The notes below the pieces were generated by a model, which was given only the letters and a program-made list of their open reading frames with translations, did no database searches and was not told the origin of the DNA. Shown piece by piece: positions 18,103-25,506 of a stretch of DNA of 64,000 nt. Source of the DNA: Legionella antarctica (GTDB taxonomy: Bacteria > Pseudomonadota > Gammaproteobacteria > Legionellales > Legionellaceae); assembly GCF_011764505.1 (NCBI RefSeq), contig NZ_AP022839.1, positions 665,001 through 729,000 on the forward strand. The letters are read 5' to 3'. The number at the start of each line of letters is the position of its first letter. Position 1 is the first letter of the stretch. A program made the translations under genes and the position numbers.

Positions 18103-18150
18103 GTGTCACCGGACTCCCCTAATAACATCAAAACCCCGACACCCCCCTCC
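18103..18150. repeat. C-rich motif next to HGG gene, copy B
   Basis: GTGTCACCGGA, then AAAACCCCGACACCCC, matches the motif at 14002-14055 in order and spacing, and lies at the same position relative to the HGG gene. See copy A. Confidence 0.35.
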
Positions 18151-18201
18151 CGCCACTTAACCAGATTGGGATTTGATTTCAAAATTTTCATTCAGATTCA
18201 T

Positions 18202-18453
18202 CTAGCCAAGCTCTTGAAGTAGTTTCTTGTTGTATTGAATGGCTTGCCTAAGCTCTCGTCTGAACGCTTTAACTTCTACAGTTGATTCGCCATGTCTTAG
18301 AGCGTTCGTATTTCCTAGCTTGGCTCCTGAGTCCTTGGCACCCCCATGGACACGGCATCGAGCTTTTCCTCTAACAGCAGGACACCGACATGGCTTACCG
18401 TGGTTGCTTTTAGTTTTCGCGTCACATCTAGGCGCATGATCAAACGCATACAT
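18202..18453 (-). CDS. HGG-motif small phage-type protein, copy B
   Basis: The 83-residue protein carries HAPRCDAKTKSNHGKPCRCP, then CRVHGGAKDSGAK and NALRHGESTVEVKAFRRELRQ. It is roughly half identical to the copy at 14096-14377. It ends the conserved leftward gene block of element I, after the 155-aa gene, and the Zorya-like operon begins beyond it. Function unproven; the family tends to lie near phage packaging genes. Confidence 0.75.
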   Translation of the reverse strand: MYAFDHAPRCDAKTKSNHGKPCRCPAVRGKARCRVHGGAKDSGAKLGNTNALRHGESTVEVKAFRRELRQAIQYNKKLLQELG

Positions 18454-18488
18454 ATTTTTCTCGGTCTATGAGGTTGTTTTCATAATTT

Positions 18489-18956
18489 TTATCTTTTACC
18501 CATCCCTCCTTGGATATTACCCACAACGGCTTGGCCTCCTTGGTGGACATCAACTCTTTCTACAATTATTTTTTGACCTCCAACACCTTGTAACTTTGCT
18601 AGTATGGTGGCTTGTTGTACAAAGCAATTGGCTAATTTTACTGCTGTGTTAGTGTAGTACTTCTTTAACTCCAAGCTATCAATGGCGTTAGCATAGGCCA
18701 TTGTTCGCTGTTGTAGTTCATGGATAGATAGCATTTGCGCGGCAAGCATTGATTGCAAGCCACCATTTACATCAAGCGCTATCAAAGCATCACTGCTTTT
18801 TTGCTTGGCCTTATCCATATCAAATTTTTCGGCTCGGATATTGTTGGTTGCAATAGCATTTTCATCAATGATATGCCTATTAAACTTCTCTTTTGCCTCA
18901 GTTATATCTTGTGGGCTATAGAGATGTTTATCGTGCGCTGTTTTAAGGTTCGGCAT
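18489..18956 (-). CDS. Conserved island protein, 155 aa, with Gly/Val-rich C-terminus
   Basis: The N-terminal ~75 residues are charged and helical; the centre is YANAIDSLELKKYYTNTAVKLANCFVQQATILAKLQG, and the end is QKIIVERVDVHQGGQAVVGN. The KYYTNxAxKLxNxFVQQ and VxVxxGGQAxVGN pattern recurs beside HGG proteins in phage-derived islands. No enzymatic motif. Element III has a homologue (45539-45946) and a truncated copy lies at 14374-14649. Role unknown. Confidence 0.7.
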   Translation of the reverse strand: MPNLKTAHDKHLYSPQDITEAKEKFNRHIIDENAIATNNIRAEKFDMDKAKQKSSDALIALDVNGGLQSMLAAQMLSIHELQQRTMAYANAIDSLELKKYYTNTAVKLANCFVQQATILAKLQGVGGQKIIVERVDVHQGGQAVVGNIQGGMGKR

Positions 18957-18982
18957 AATTCCTCCTTTATTATGATTATAAA

Positions 18983-19306
18983 TTATTTATTTCGTGCTTT
19001 GCCTGAGTAATGCGGCTTACCTGCGGATATCCATAGTTCTATGTGTAATCGTAATGATTCCGCAGGCATATCGCCGTTGATTATATCTTGTTCGTCATCG
19101 GTGGATAACAGCCCATCAATAACTTGCTGTGGTTCAATTTGTAGGTTAACGCAACATTGCTCGACAAAGTTAATAAGATCGAATGTTACTGCATTATTTT
19201 TATCGAAATGTGCCGAAGTGGTGCTGACAAAACCGACAGAAGATTGTGTCAGTTTTGTCGGTTCGCTTATGTCCATATCATCTAATTTTTTTAGCCAGCG
19301 TCCCAT
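18983..19306 (-). CDS. Conserved island protein, 107 aa
   Basis: From ATG 19306 (AAGGGG at good spacing), immediately after the primase stop, the product ends DDEQDIINGDMPAESLRLHIELWISAGKPHYSGK. The homologue in element III (45933-46328) shares this C-terminal block almost word for word while the N-termini differ. The longer frame to 19366 would run into the primase gene. Function unknown; its place behind the replication gene is conserved in both elements. Confidence 0.65.
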   Translation of the reverse strand: MGRWLKKLDDMDISEPTKLTQSSVGFVSTTSAHFDKNNAVTFDLINFVEQCCVNLQIEPQQVIDGLLSTDDEQDIINGDMPAESLRLHIELWISAGKPHYSGKARNK

Positions 19307-19307
19307 A

Positions 19308-21788
19308 TTAATTCCCCTTGGCTTGTTTAGAGTTAATCCATTGATAAACAATTTTGGGACGCCCATTTGTATCTGCTGCGCTTAACGTTTTTGCTTGAAT
19401 ATGGCCATAATCAAGAAGCCAATTTAAAGCATCATTAACCGCGTCAATACTATCAAGCCCTGACCATCCTTTGCGTTGTATATCGCGCGCTGTTAGGGGG
19501 CTAGGCAGCTTGGATTTACGTTCCAAAATGAGTCTTGCGCCATCAAGACTATGATTTATAGCAAGGCTATAAAGGCGTTTAGCATGGCTCAGTAAATAGT
19601 CTGCCCAATCTAACGCGCGCGCAGTAGCTTCTATTCCAACAGTTTTACGACCACCATCAATTATTTCAAAGAGCAATGCTAAACCAGCAACGGTTTGAGG
19701 CATTTTTAACATATGGCTTTCAAGGGTTGGATGAATATCAGGGTTACGCGCAGTATCTTGAATTTCCTTCATCCATGTAATAAATAACTGTTGTGCTTCA
19801 TCTGTAAAACGGAAGCAATATGGTTCTTCATTTTGGGTATTAAAATGGAGTTTGTGAAGCATTTCAAATACAGCGTAATACTTTGTCCTTGCCTGTTGAT
19901 TAGGCGCACGATCAATCCACGCCCAGCTGCCAATATCATCCGGCCATATAGCCAATTGAAAACGCTGAATCAATCCATCATCAGAAGTGCCTCTTATCGC
20001 ATCTCGAACCAGCGTGGCTATTTTGCTTGGCTGAATCCCTCCGATAATTGAAAGAGTGCAATTTTGAATTTCAATTGTGCCACGACCAATGCGGTCATAG
20101 GTGTAATGACCATTACCATCAAAGCATTCGAGGTAAAAGGCGCGATCAGATTGATGCTCTTCTTTATTTAGTTTCGCCAGCCAGCCTGATAACTCATCAC
20201 GCACCAGTATTAAACCGTTAGTATTTTCGTTTAATAATTCACCCAATTTTTCTATGGTGGCATCATTCACTACTAATCTTTGTCGTACAGGTGAAGTAGC
20301 GCAATCCATTATTTTAAGAGCTTCTTTTGCCTGTTGACGATTGTTAGCCTTTATAGCTTTTTTTGCCTTCTCTTTTGCGGCAAGTTTTTCTAATTCATTT
20401 AACTGGCATTCTTCTTCGTAATTTTTTTTGTCTTCCTCAAACTGCTGCGCAGCCTTTGTATCAAACTGGCGCAAGGGTTTGAGAGCTTCTTTCATGCTGG
20501 GACTTTTCATTGCTGATGGTCGCCCGATGATTGCCCCCCATTGATTAGGAGTTACTGACCAATCATCAAGTTGCTTGGGACAAATTAATGCTTTGCGTCC
20601 TAAGAGGCCAGATAACCCTACTATTGCAGCCACAGCTACAAAATCAGGTAAGCTCTGTTGACGATCGGCCACATCAAAAACATAGTCCCTGATCGCTTCT
20701 GGTAGCATACAGGATTGAAATGGCATAACAGCAGGCCTCGGCTCCGGTAAGGGTTGAGGGGTTGTATGTTGTGGCCATTGACTAATCATGTGATTGTTAA
20801 TACCAGATCTATCATTTTGTGTTGTAACTTTCGGTGATACTTTAATGATGGCGTCTTTTTCTGATAGTCCTTCTCTACCCTTCATGAGGTCAAAGGCATC
20901 ATGCCAGTAACCATCATTGAAGAGATCATTATGATGGCTAAAAAATTTATTACCTCTGACTGTGATACCAGCAACACCGGATGAAGATTCTGGTGATAAC
21001 CATTTTTCATGTTCGCTCGTTATTAACTTACGTTTATATCCATACTGAATCAAAAGATCGCCCAGTTGATGCTCTTCATTAAATTTTTGTATGGGCGATC
21101 GCCCCTCTCCTGATGCTTTCTGCTTATTACAAAGAGGAGTTTGAGTGCTTGGTGGCAAATCCTGAGGTTCAATTACTGCTACGGGCAAACCTTCCAGATA
21201 TTCAAAATACAGCAATGTAGATTGACAGCCTACTGGTTTACGAGAGTAGTACCATGCTTGAGCAAATACATTATTTTCCTTAGCGTATGCCAGTAAATGC
21301 CCTTCAATATTTTCATTAACCAGTAAAATCACAGCTTCTGCTGTAGCGGGTAATTGTGATTTAGAATAAGGTTGCTCGACTGCCAGAATAATCCGGTATC
21401 GATTGCCTTTATTTCCAGTGTAATGTGAATACGAACCATAAATCACATGCCCAATATTCATCATTTTTAAGGTTTGATGAATTAATAATGGATCGGGTGC
21501 GCCATCAATTTCGCAGCCGTTATCATCGATGCGTTTATCACAATCAATCATAAGCAGATTGGCCATGCTATCGGTGTTGGCATCATTCCGAGGCATACAC
21601 CGCCCCTTCTCAACTTCGTTCAAAGAGGTTCTTATAAAATGGCTTCCATCCTTATTGCCATACGGAGCTTGTCTTAATTTATCGAGTAGCTCATCGCCAT
21701 TGATGTTTTTAAATTGATTGGTTACTGTAACTCCGGTTTCTGTCGAAGACACTACAGTATTCTTCAAAATTGATATAAAATCTGTCAT
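19308..21788 (-). CDS. Primase-like / DUF3987 ATPase replication protein
   Basis: An 826-residue fusion. The N-terminal ~270 residues (ANLLMIDCDKRID near 78; GSYSHYTGNKGNRYRIILAV) look like a primase-polymerase-type domain with paired acidic residues and a His/Arg-rich strand. The C-terminal part is DUF3987: a P-loop variant GRPSAMKSPSMKEAL (~415-430) and a Walker B-like LVRDELSGWL (~529), typical of YfjI-like island proteins. It probably primes and unwinds DNA for replication of the excised element. The same N-terminal domain is joined to another ATPase (DUF3631) in element III. It lies in one leftward operon with the HTH genes. Confidence 0.75.
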   Translation of the reverse strand: MTDFISILKNTVVSSTETGVTVTNQFKNINGDELLDKLRQAPYGNKDGSHFIRTSLNEVEKGRCMPRNDANTDSMANLLMIDCDKRIDDNGCEIDGAPDPLLIHQTLKMMNIGHVIYGSYSHYTGNKGNRYRIILAVEQPYSKSQLPATAEAVILLVNENIEGHLLAYAKENNVFAQAWYYSRKPVGCQSTLLYFEYLEGLPVAVIEPQDLPPSTQTPLCNKQKASGEGRSPIQKFNEEHQLGDLLIQYGYKRKLITSEHEKWLSPESSSGVAGITVRGNKFFSHHNDLFNDGYWHDAFDLMKGREGLSEKDAIIKVSPKVTTQNDRSGINNHMISQWPQHTTPQPLPEPRPAVMPFQSCMLPEAIRDYVFDVADRQQSLPDFVAVAAIVGLSGLLGRKALICPKQLDDWSVTPNQWGAIIGRPSAMKSPSMKEALKPLRQFDTKAAQQFEEDKKNYEEECQLNELEKLAAKEKAKKAIKANNRQQAKEALKIMDCATSPVRQRLVVNDATIEKLGELLNENTNGLILVRDELSGWLAKLNKEEHQSDRAFYLECFDGNGHYTYDRIGRGTIEIQNCTLSIIGGIQPSKIATLVRDAIRGTSDDGLIQRFQLAIWPDDIGSWAWIDRAPNQQARTKYYAVFEMLHKLHFNTQNEEPYCFRFTDEAQQLFITWMKEIQDTARNPDIHPTLESHMLKMPQTVAGLALLFEIIDGGRKTVGIEATARALDWADYLLSHAKRLYSLAINHSLDGARLILERKSKLPSPLTARDIQRKGWSGLDSIDAVNDALNWLLDYGHIQAKTLSAADTNGRPKIVYQWINSKQAKGN

Positions 21789-21834
21789 GTTAAATCCCTA
21801 TAATGAGGGGGCGGTCACCCCCGATGCCCAAACT

Positions 21835-22281
21835 TTATTGGTTAATGCTTTTCTCATTGCTGAGGAGGGCATTAATCTCAATCCTTATTTCATCCAGCCT
21901 AAATGGAAGGTCACTCCAAAAGCTCCAAAGGGCTGGAAACTCAATTAAGCGGTTAAGAAATGTTGATACATCCTCAATAAGTTTTTGTTGGCGTTCACAC
22001 TCAATAAGGGAGGCCATTTCCTCTTGCTGTTTAATTCGTTGAATAGGGTCTTTATAACGGGCAATCTCTTCTGACAGCATAAAATAATCACAAGTCCCAT
22101 TAGGGTTCTTGGTGCTTTCTATTGGGATAAATCGCTTGTTACGAAGGTATGAGGCATAGGAATGGAGTGAATCATTATTATCAGCAAGCCCCATGTCGCC
22201 CAGTCTTTTTCGGTTAAGTATTGATCCGCCAAGCATGGCTTTTAGACATTTAGACGCTTTTGTTTTTGTATTGTTATTCAT
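21835..22281 (-). CDS. Hypothetical protein, 148 aa
   Basis: A helical, charged protein with ADNNDSLHSYASYLRNKRFIP near the middle of the N-terminal half and a Gln/Glu-rich coiled-coil-like part. No family recognised. The start overlaps the stop of the HTH gene upstream by 4 bases, so it belongs to the replication operon. Element III has no counterpart between its HTH gene and the primase. Confidence 0.6.
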   Translation of the reverse strand: MNNNTKTKASKCLKAMLGGSILNRKRLGDMGLADNNDSLHSYASYLRNKRFIPIESTKNPNGTCDYFMLSEEIARYKDPIQRIKQQEEMASLIECERQQKLIEDVSTFLNRLIEFPALWSFWSDLPFRLDEIRIEINALLSNEKSINQ

Positions 22282-22478
22282 GGTTGTTCATCCTGTACGT
22301 TTTCGTTAATCCATTGTTGAATAGCTGTTGCGTGCCAAACCAGCACTGAGCTATGAAGTTTTGTGGGTTTAGGGAAGGCTCCCTTCTCCCACCATCGTCT
22401 CAGGGTCAAGCGGTTGCGTCCTGTGATTTGTTCAACGTCATTGATATAGAGCAATTGACGTTCGAGGGTATTATTCAT
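22278..22478 (-). CDS. AlpA/MerR-type HTH regulator, 66 aa
   Basis: The small protein contains INDVEQITGRNRLTLRRWWEKGAFPKPTKL followed by VLVWHATAIQQWINENV, the AlpA-type winged-helix pattern. Such proteins act as excision directionality factors or activators in P4-like islands. It overlaps its neighbours by 4 bases on both sides. The homologue in element III is at 49024-49215. Confidence 0.8.
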   Translation of the reverse strand: MNNTLERQLLYINDVEQITGRNRLTLRRWWEKGAFPKPTKLHSSVLVWHATAIQQWINENVQDEQP

Positions 22479-22681
22479 TTAATGCCCTCCAATTGAGGGA
22501 AGATATCTATCCGGCATTGGGCAAGGTAATTATCCAGATCGGATTTCAGGTACATGAATCTGCGTTTACCAATGCGATAGCAGGGTAAGGGAATGGGGGT
22601 GCGATTACGCCACTCCCATAATGTTTTGGGTTTAATTCCCAGATATGCTGCTGCTTCGTTAGTATCGAATCGTTTGTCCAC
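22475..22681 (-). CDS. Excisionase-like HTH protein, 68 aa
   Basis: The sequence DTNEAAAYLGIKPKTLWEWR followed by CYRIGKRRFMYLKSDLDNYL is the helix-turn-helix type 17 / excisionase pattern: short DNA-reading helix, then a wing. It probably binds the element's control region or att arms. First gene of the leftward replication operon; GAGG-type ribosome site just upstream (CGGAGGTAA). Confidence 0.8.
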   Translation of the reverse strand: MDKRFDTNEAAAYLGIKPKTLWEWRNRTPIPLPCYRIGKRRFMYLKSDLDNYLAQCRIDIFPQLEGIK

Positions 22682-22750
22682 TGTTTACCTCCGTTAGATC
22701 GTTTAAATCGGGATAGTTAACAGAGTAAACGGGTTTAAAAATTGGATGTG

Positions 22751-22771
22751 AGGGAGTCCAAGGGACTCCCT
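22751..22771. terminator. Hairpin between the 459-aa gene and the HTH operon
   Basis: Perfect 9-bp stem AGGGAGTCC / GGACTCCCT with a 3-base loop, followed by TTCTTT on the plus strand. It lies 55 bases beyond the stop of the leftward 459-aa gene. The T-rich side is on the plus strand, so it could terminate in either direction or be an operator. Confidence 0.45.
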
Positions 22772-22825
22772 TCTTTAGTGAGAATTAATATTTTTCAATG
22801 TGGTGCGTGTCAATTTGTTTATGGG

Positions 22826-24205
22826 TTAAAAACGAGCATCAATACATGGAAGGTCTTTTCTGTAGGCAATTATTAATATTGTTTTGAAACGCTTTCTAAA
22901 AGCGTCATAACTTATATTAAATGACTCATCATATTCATCTTTACCTGCTATGTATGTTTCTTTGCGGTTTTTCATTTTTTTATAAGTAGTTACGATTCCA
23001 TTTTTTCCTAACATGTCTTGTAAGTTTTGAAAGCAATCCCAGCATAATTTGTTTAGTCCATCTGATGTAAGCTCTGCTTGTTTATCTGGAAGAAGCAAAG
23101 GCAAAATCTGTTGAATTACTGCTATATTGATCGCATTTCCCGTATATTGGATTGGCTCAAGGGCATTAAAAGTAGGTGCCGATTTTTTAAGTTTAATTGG
23201 TTCAGCTTTATCCTGTTTAGGGCGGGAGTGCTGAATGTCTTTAAAATTAGCATTAATAAGTGACGATACTACCTCTGGAGGCATTTCATAGCTAAGCTTA
23301 TCAACACTCGTTACCCCAAAAACAATATCCGATTCTTGGAAATATTTAGGTTTTAATTCGTGAATGATTCCATCTTCATGGAGAGCTTCTATCAGTTGGC
23401 TGGTTAATGTGTGTTGAAGCGAATTTAAAGTTAAATCTTTAAAATCAATGTCAGCAAAGCGGTCGTAATTTTTTTGACAAATTGCAATAATCCATGCCAA
23501 ATTTATCGATTGAATTGGGTTTTTAATTTTATCTATAACTATTTTAATCGGGTGCTCAGTACAAGTTTCTAGAAGTAAAGCCAATACTTGGTCAATTCGT
23601 TTTAAGATGTTCGCTTGTCGGACATGTGGGAGCATATTTGGTTGACCCTGATGATTCGGTTGTATGGCAGACGATTCGAGTTTTTGTGAAGGGTAATGGT
23701 TTATCAAGCAGTCTTTTAGCATGGGTATGGCTTGAATAAGCTCTAGTAATAACTTTTTTCGGATAGTGTAATTCCAGGCGGTTCTACCATTGAAGTCATA
23801 ATAAATATCGTGACCTTCAATGCCCTTTTCTAGTAGCATTTTATCAAGCAGTTGTTTTTTTTCAGACGGGGTTAAGTTAGGGTTGGGATTTCCGTCATTG
23901 CAGGATAATCCATTATTTGAATTTAAGTCGATAAGATATACTTTTTCAAATAGAAGTTTATTAACGGCTCTTGCCTCTTCATGCAGTTTAGTCCCATCCC
24001 ATAATATCTCAGTTCTACTTTTGAATAATAGTGGTACGGCTAGTAACCAAGAGGCGACACCTAACTGTATAATTTCAGGCAGTTTTGAAGGGTCAAGTTT
24101 TAAATCGGCATCCGCATATTCCAAATGTTTTGCGCTTATGTTGTCTCTGAATTTTTGTTTAGCTTCCTCAAATTTTGTACTCGCAGATATTTCCTGTATA
24201 AACAC
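22826..24205 (-). CDS. Hypothetical protein, 459 aa, first gene behind conserved leader
   Basis: The protein begins at GTG 24205 with GGAG eight bases upstream, inside the conserved leader. No enzymatic motif is recognised; it is mixed helical, Cys-poor and hydrophilic. The C-terminal ~80 residues (LNKLCWDCFQNL ... YDAFRKRFKTIL) share a faint pattern with the end of the 300-aa protein at the same place in element III (NKLAMICWEKL ... YKAFRKRILDVL), so the two may be distant relatives with a common C-terminal domain. Position suggests an early or replication-control function. Confidence 0.6.
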   Translation of the reverse strand: MFIQEISASTKFEEAKQKFRDNISAKHLEYADADLKLDPSKLPEIIQLGVASWLLAVPLLFKSRTEILWDGTKLHEEARAVNKLLFEKVYLIDLNSNNGLSCNDGNPNPNLTPSEKKQLLDKMLLEKGIEGHDIYYDFNGRTAWNYTIRKKLLLELIQAIPMLKDCLINHYPSQKLESSAIQPNHQGQPNMLPHVRQANILKRIDQVLALLLETCTEHPIKIVIDKIKNPIQSINLAWIIAICQKNYDRFADIDFKDLTLNSLQHTLTSQLIEALHEDGIIHELKPKYFQESDIVFGVTSVDKLSYEMPPEVVSSLINANFKDIQHSRPKQDKAEPIKLKKSAPTFNALEPIQYTGNAINIAVIQQILPLLLPDKQAELTSDGLNKLCWDCFQNLQDMLGKNGIVTTYKKMKNRKETYIAGKDEYDESFNISYDAFRKRFKTILIIAYRKDLPCIDARF

Positions 24206-24300
24206 CAGTATGGCTCCATCAAAGCAATATCATCACTTGAATGTGCCAAGCAGAAGAGGTGATGAAACCCTTGATTCTCCTCGCGAAGGATAGCTTGGCG
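24206..24300 (-). ncRNA. Conserved structured leader RNA, element I (immunity-RNA/5'-UTR candidate)
   Basis: About 85 bases here align with 50215-50306 of element III although the coding sequences on both sides differ. Stem GCCAAGC/GCTTGGC (24245-24251 with 24293-24299) encloses a small hairpin TCCT-AGGA (24278-24290), which is TCCC-GGGA in element III, a compensatory change. ATCAA and TTGAT segments near the ribosome site can also pair. A promoter lies just upstream. Compare the CI immunity RNA of phage P4, which sits in the same kind of place; the homology is not shown. Confidence 0.6.
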
Positions 24301-24305
24301 TGAGC

Positions 24306-24333
24306 ATTATACAGGGCTGATTAAGCTCAGCAA
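24306..24333 (-). promoter_or_regulatory. Promoter of leader RNA / replication gene, element I
   Basis: On the minus strand, -35 TTGCTG (24328-24333) and -10 TATAAT (24306-24311) are separated by 16 bases, placing the start at about 24300, the first base of the leader structure. Element III has TATAAT at the same distance from its leader (50312-50317). Confidence 0.6.
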
Positions 24334-24340
24334 GATGATT

Positions 24341-25381
24341 TTATTTCTTTTTTGCCTGTGTTTTCTTTAGGGACTCTACTTGTTTCAATTCCTTTTCGGC
24401 TTCAATAAAGTGTTCTTCAACTTTGGTGGGTTGAGTAAGCGCGTTTTGGCGAAATTTTTCATATTCCTCATGTGCTTTTTTTAATGCTTTGTTATGAGTT
24501 ATTTTCCCTGAGTGGGTTAGGAGATCCCGATCAGAAACTCTAAGGAAATCATCTAATTTTTTAATCCAGTCATTCATCGTCATTGGCTTGTGGCTCAGTG
24601 CTTGCATTTCTGCGAACTCTAAATACATGGTCACAATCCGATTGAGAATATCAAGCTCTTGTTCATTCAGATAATTTTTGGCAACTTCGGCTTCATTCTT
24701 ACGAATCGTTGCGCCAATCCAGCTAGTCATGCCCATATTGGGTTTGGTAGCGTCAGCGCGTTGATGAATAATTTCTGCTGCGGTGTGACCATGTGCTGCC
24801 CAATGCATTTTATTTTGGATGATTTTAAAAAAATTCCGGGATGTTTCTGCGCTGCCATCATAATCAATACTGGTTGCGTAAATGTCTAATACCTTACGCC
24901 AAAATACTTTCTCTGAGGAACGGATATCTCGAATACGGGCAAGTAATTCGTCAAAGTAATTACCACCACCTGCGTTTTTAAGTCGTTCATCATCCATAGT
25001 AAAGCCTTTAATGATGTATTCACGTAAGCGTTGGGTTGCCCATATACGAAACTGTGTACCGCGAAGGCTATTCACTCGATAACCGACAGAGATAATGGCA
25101 TCTAGGTTATAATATTCAATGACCCGCTCTATTGGCCTGTTGCCTTCATTTTGAACTGTTGCAAATTTTGCAACAGTTGAATTTTTATCCAATTCGCTGG
25201 TTTCATAAATATTTTTTAAATGACGGCTAATACCTGATTTATCAACACCAAATAACTCAGCCATTTGATTGATGGTTAACCACACAGTTTCATTTTGCAT
25301 TCGGGTTTCAATACGAATATTCCCATCTGTTGTTTGGTAGAGTAAAAACTGTGTATCTGTAGGTTGGATTTCTTGAGTCAT
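24341..25381 (-). CDS. rhuM: RhuM family protein
   Basis: This 346-residue protein matches the RhuM family: an N-terminal DNA-binding-like part (VWLTINQMAELFGVDKSGISRHLKNI), then STVAKFATVQNEGNRPIERVIEYYNLDAIISVGYRVNSLRGTQFRIWATQRLREYIIKGF, and a helical C-terminus with KMHWAAHGHTAAEIIHQRAD. First named in a Salmonella pathogenicity island; biochemical role unknown. It lies between int and the leader promoter, leftward, as in element III. The DNA of residues TVAKFATV is itself a perfect palindrome (25154-25178). Confidence 0.85.
   Translation of the reverse strand: MTQEIQPTDTQFLLYQTTDGNIRIETRMQNETVWLTINQMAELFGVDKSGISRHLKNIYETSELDKNSTVAKFATVQNEGNRPIERVIEYYNLDAIISVGYRVNSLRGTQFRIWATQRLREYIIKGFTMDDERLKNAGGGNYFDELLARIRDIRSSEKVFWRKVLDIYATSIDYDGSAETSRNFFKIIQNKMHWAAHGHTAAEIIHQRADATKPNMGMTSWIGATIRKNEAEVAKNYLNEQELDILNRIVTMYLEFAEMQALSHKPMTMNDWIKKLDDFLRVSDRDLLTHSGKITHNKALKKAHEEYEKFRQNALTQPTKVEEHFIEAEKELKQVESLKKTQAKKK
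25154..25178. promoter_or_regulatory. 25-bp perfect palindrome inside rhuM (element I)
   Basis: Arms AACTGTTGCAAA (25154-25165) and TTTGCAACAGTT (25167-25178) with a one-base centre. Almost the same 25 bases (two differences) occur between genes at 50376-50400. It is a candidate operator or binding site of an element-coded regulator; see findings. Confidence 0.5.
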
Positions 25382-25420
25382 ACTTCATCCTTATTATTAA
25401 TTTTTTAGTAATCCAAAAGG

Positions 25421-25490
25421 GGGGTGACAATTTGCCCCCTCCCTTTACTATTTTAACAATGTATAAATTCAATCTGTGACAATATGTCAC
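25421..25490. promoter_or_regulatory. Two palindromic sites upstream of rhuM, element I
   Basis: First, a run of G, then GTGACAATTTG, then a run of C (about 25421-25446), a symmetric site also present in variant form at 36505-36535 and 51161-51190. Second, GTGACAATATGTCAC (25476-25490). Both lie between int and rhuM, where the rhuM promoter should be, so they are likely operators. Confidence 0.5.
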
Positions 25491-25506
25491 GGGTTAAATA
25501 TTTATC

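Noticed and set aside
17831..18222. Small plus-strand frames upstream of the zorA-like gene
   Set aside because: No ribosome sites, unusual composition, no resemblance between the two HGG-flanking regions at protein level.
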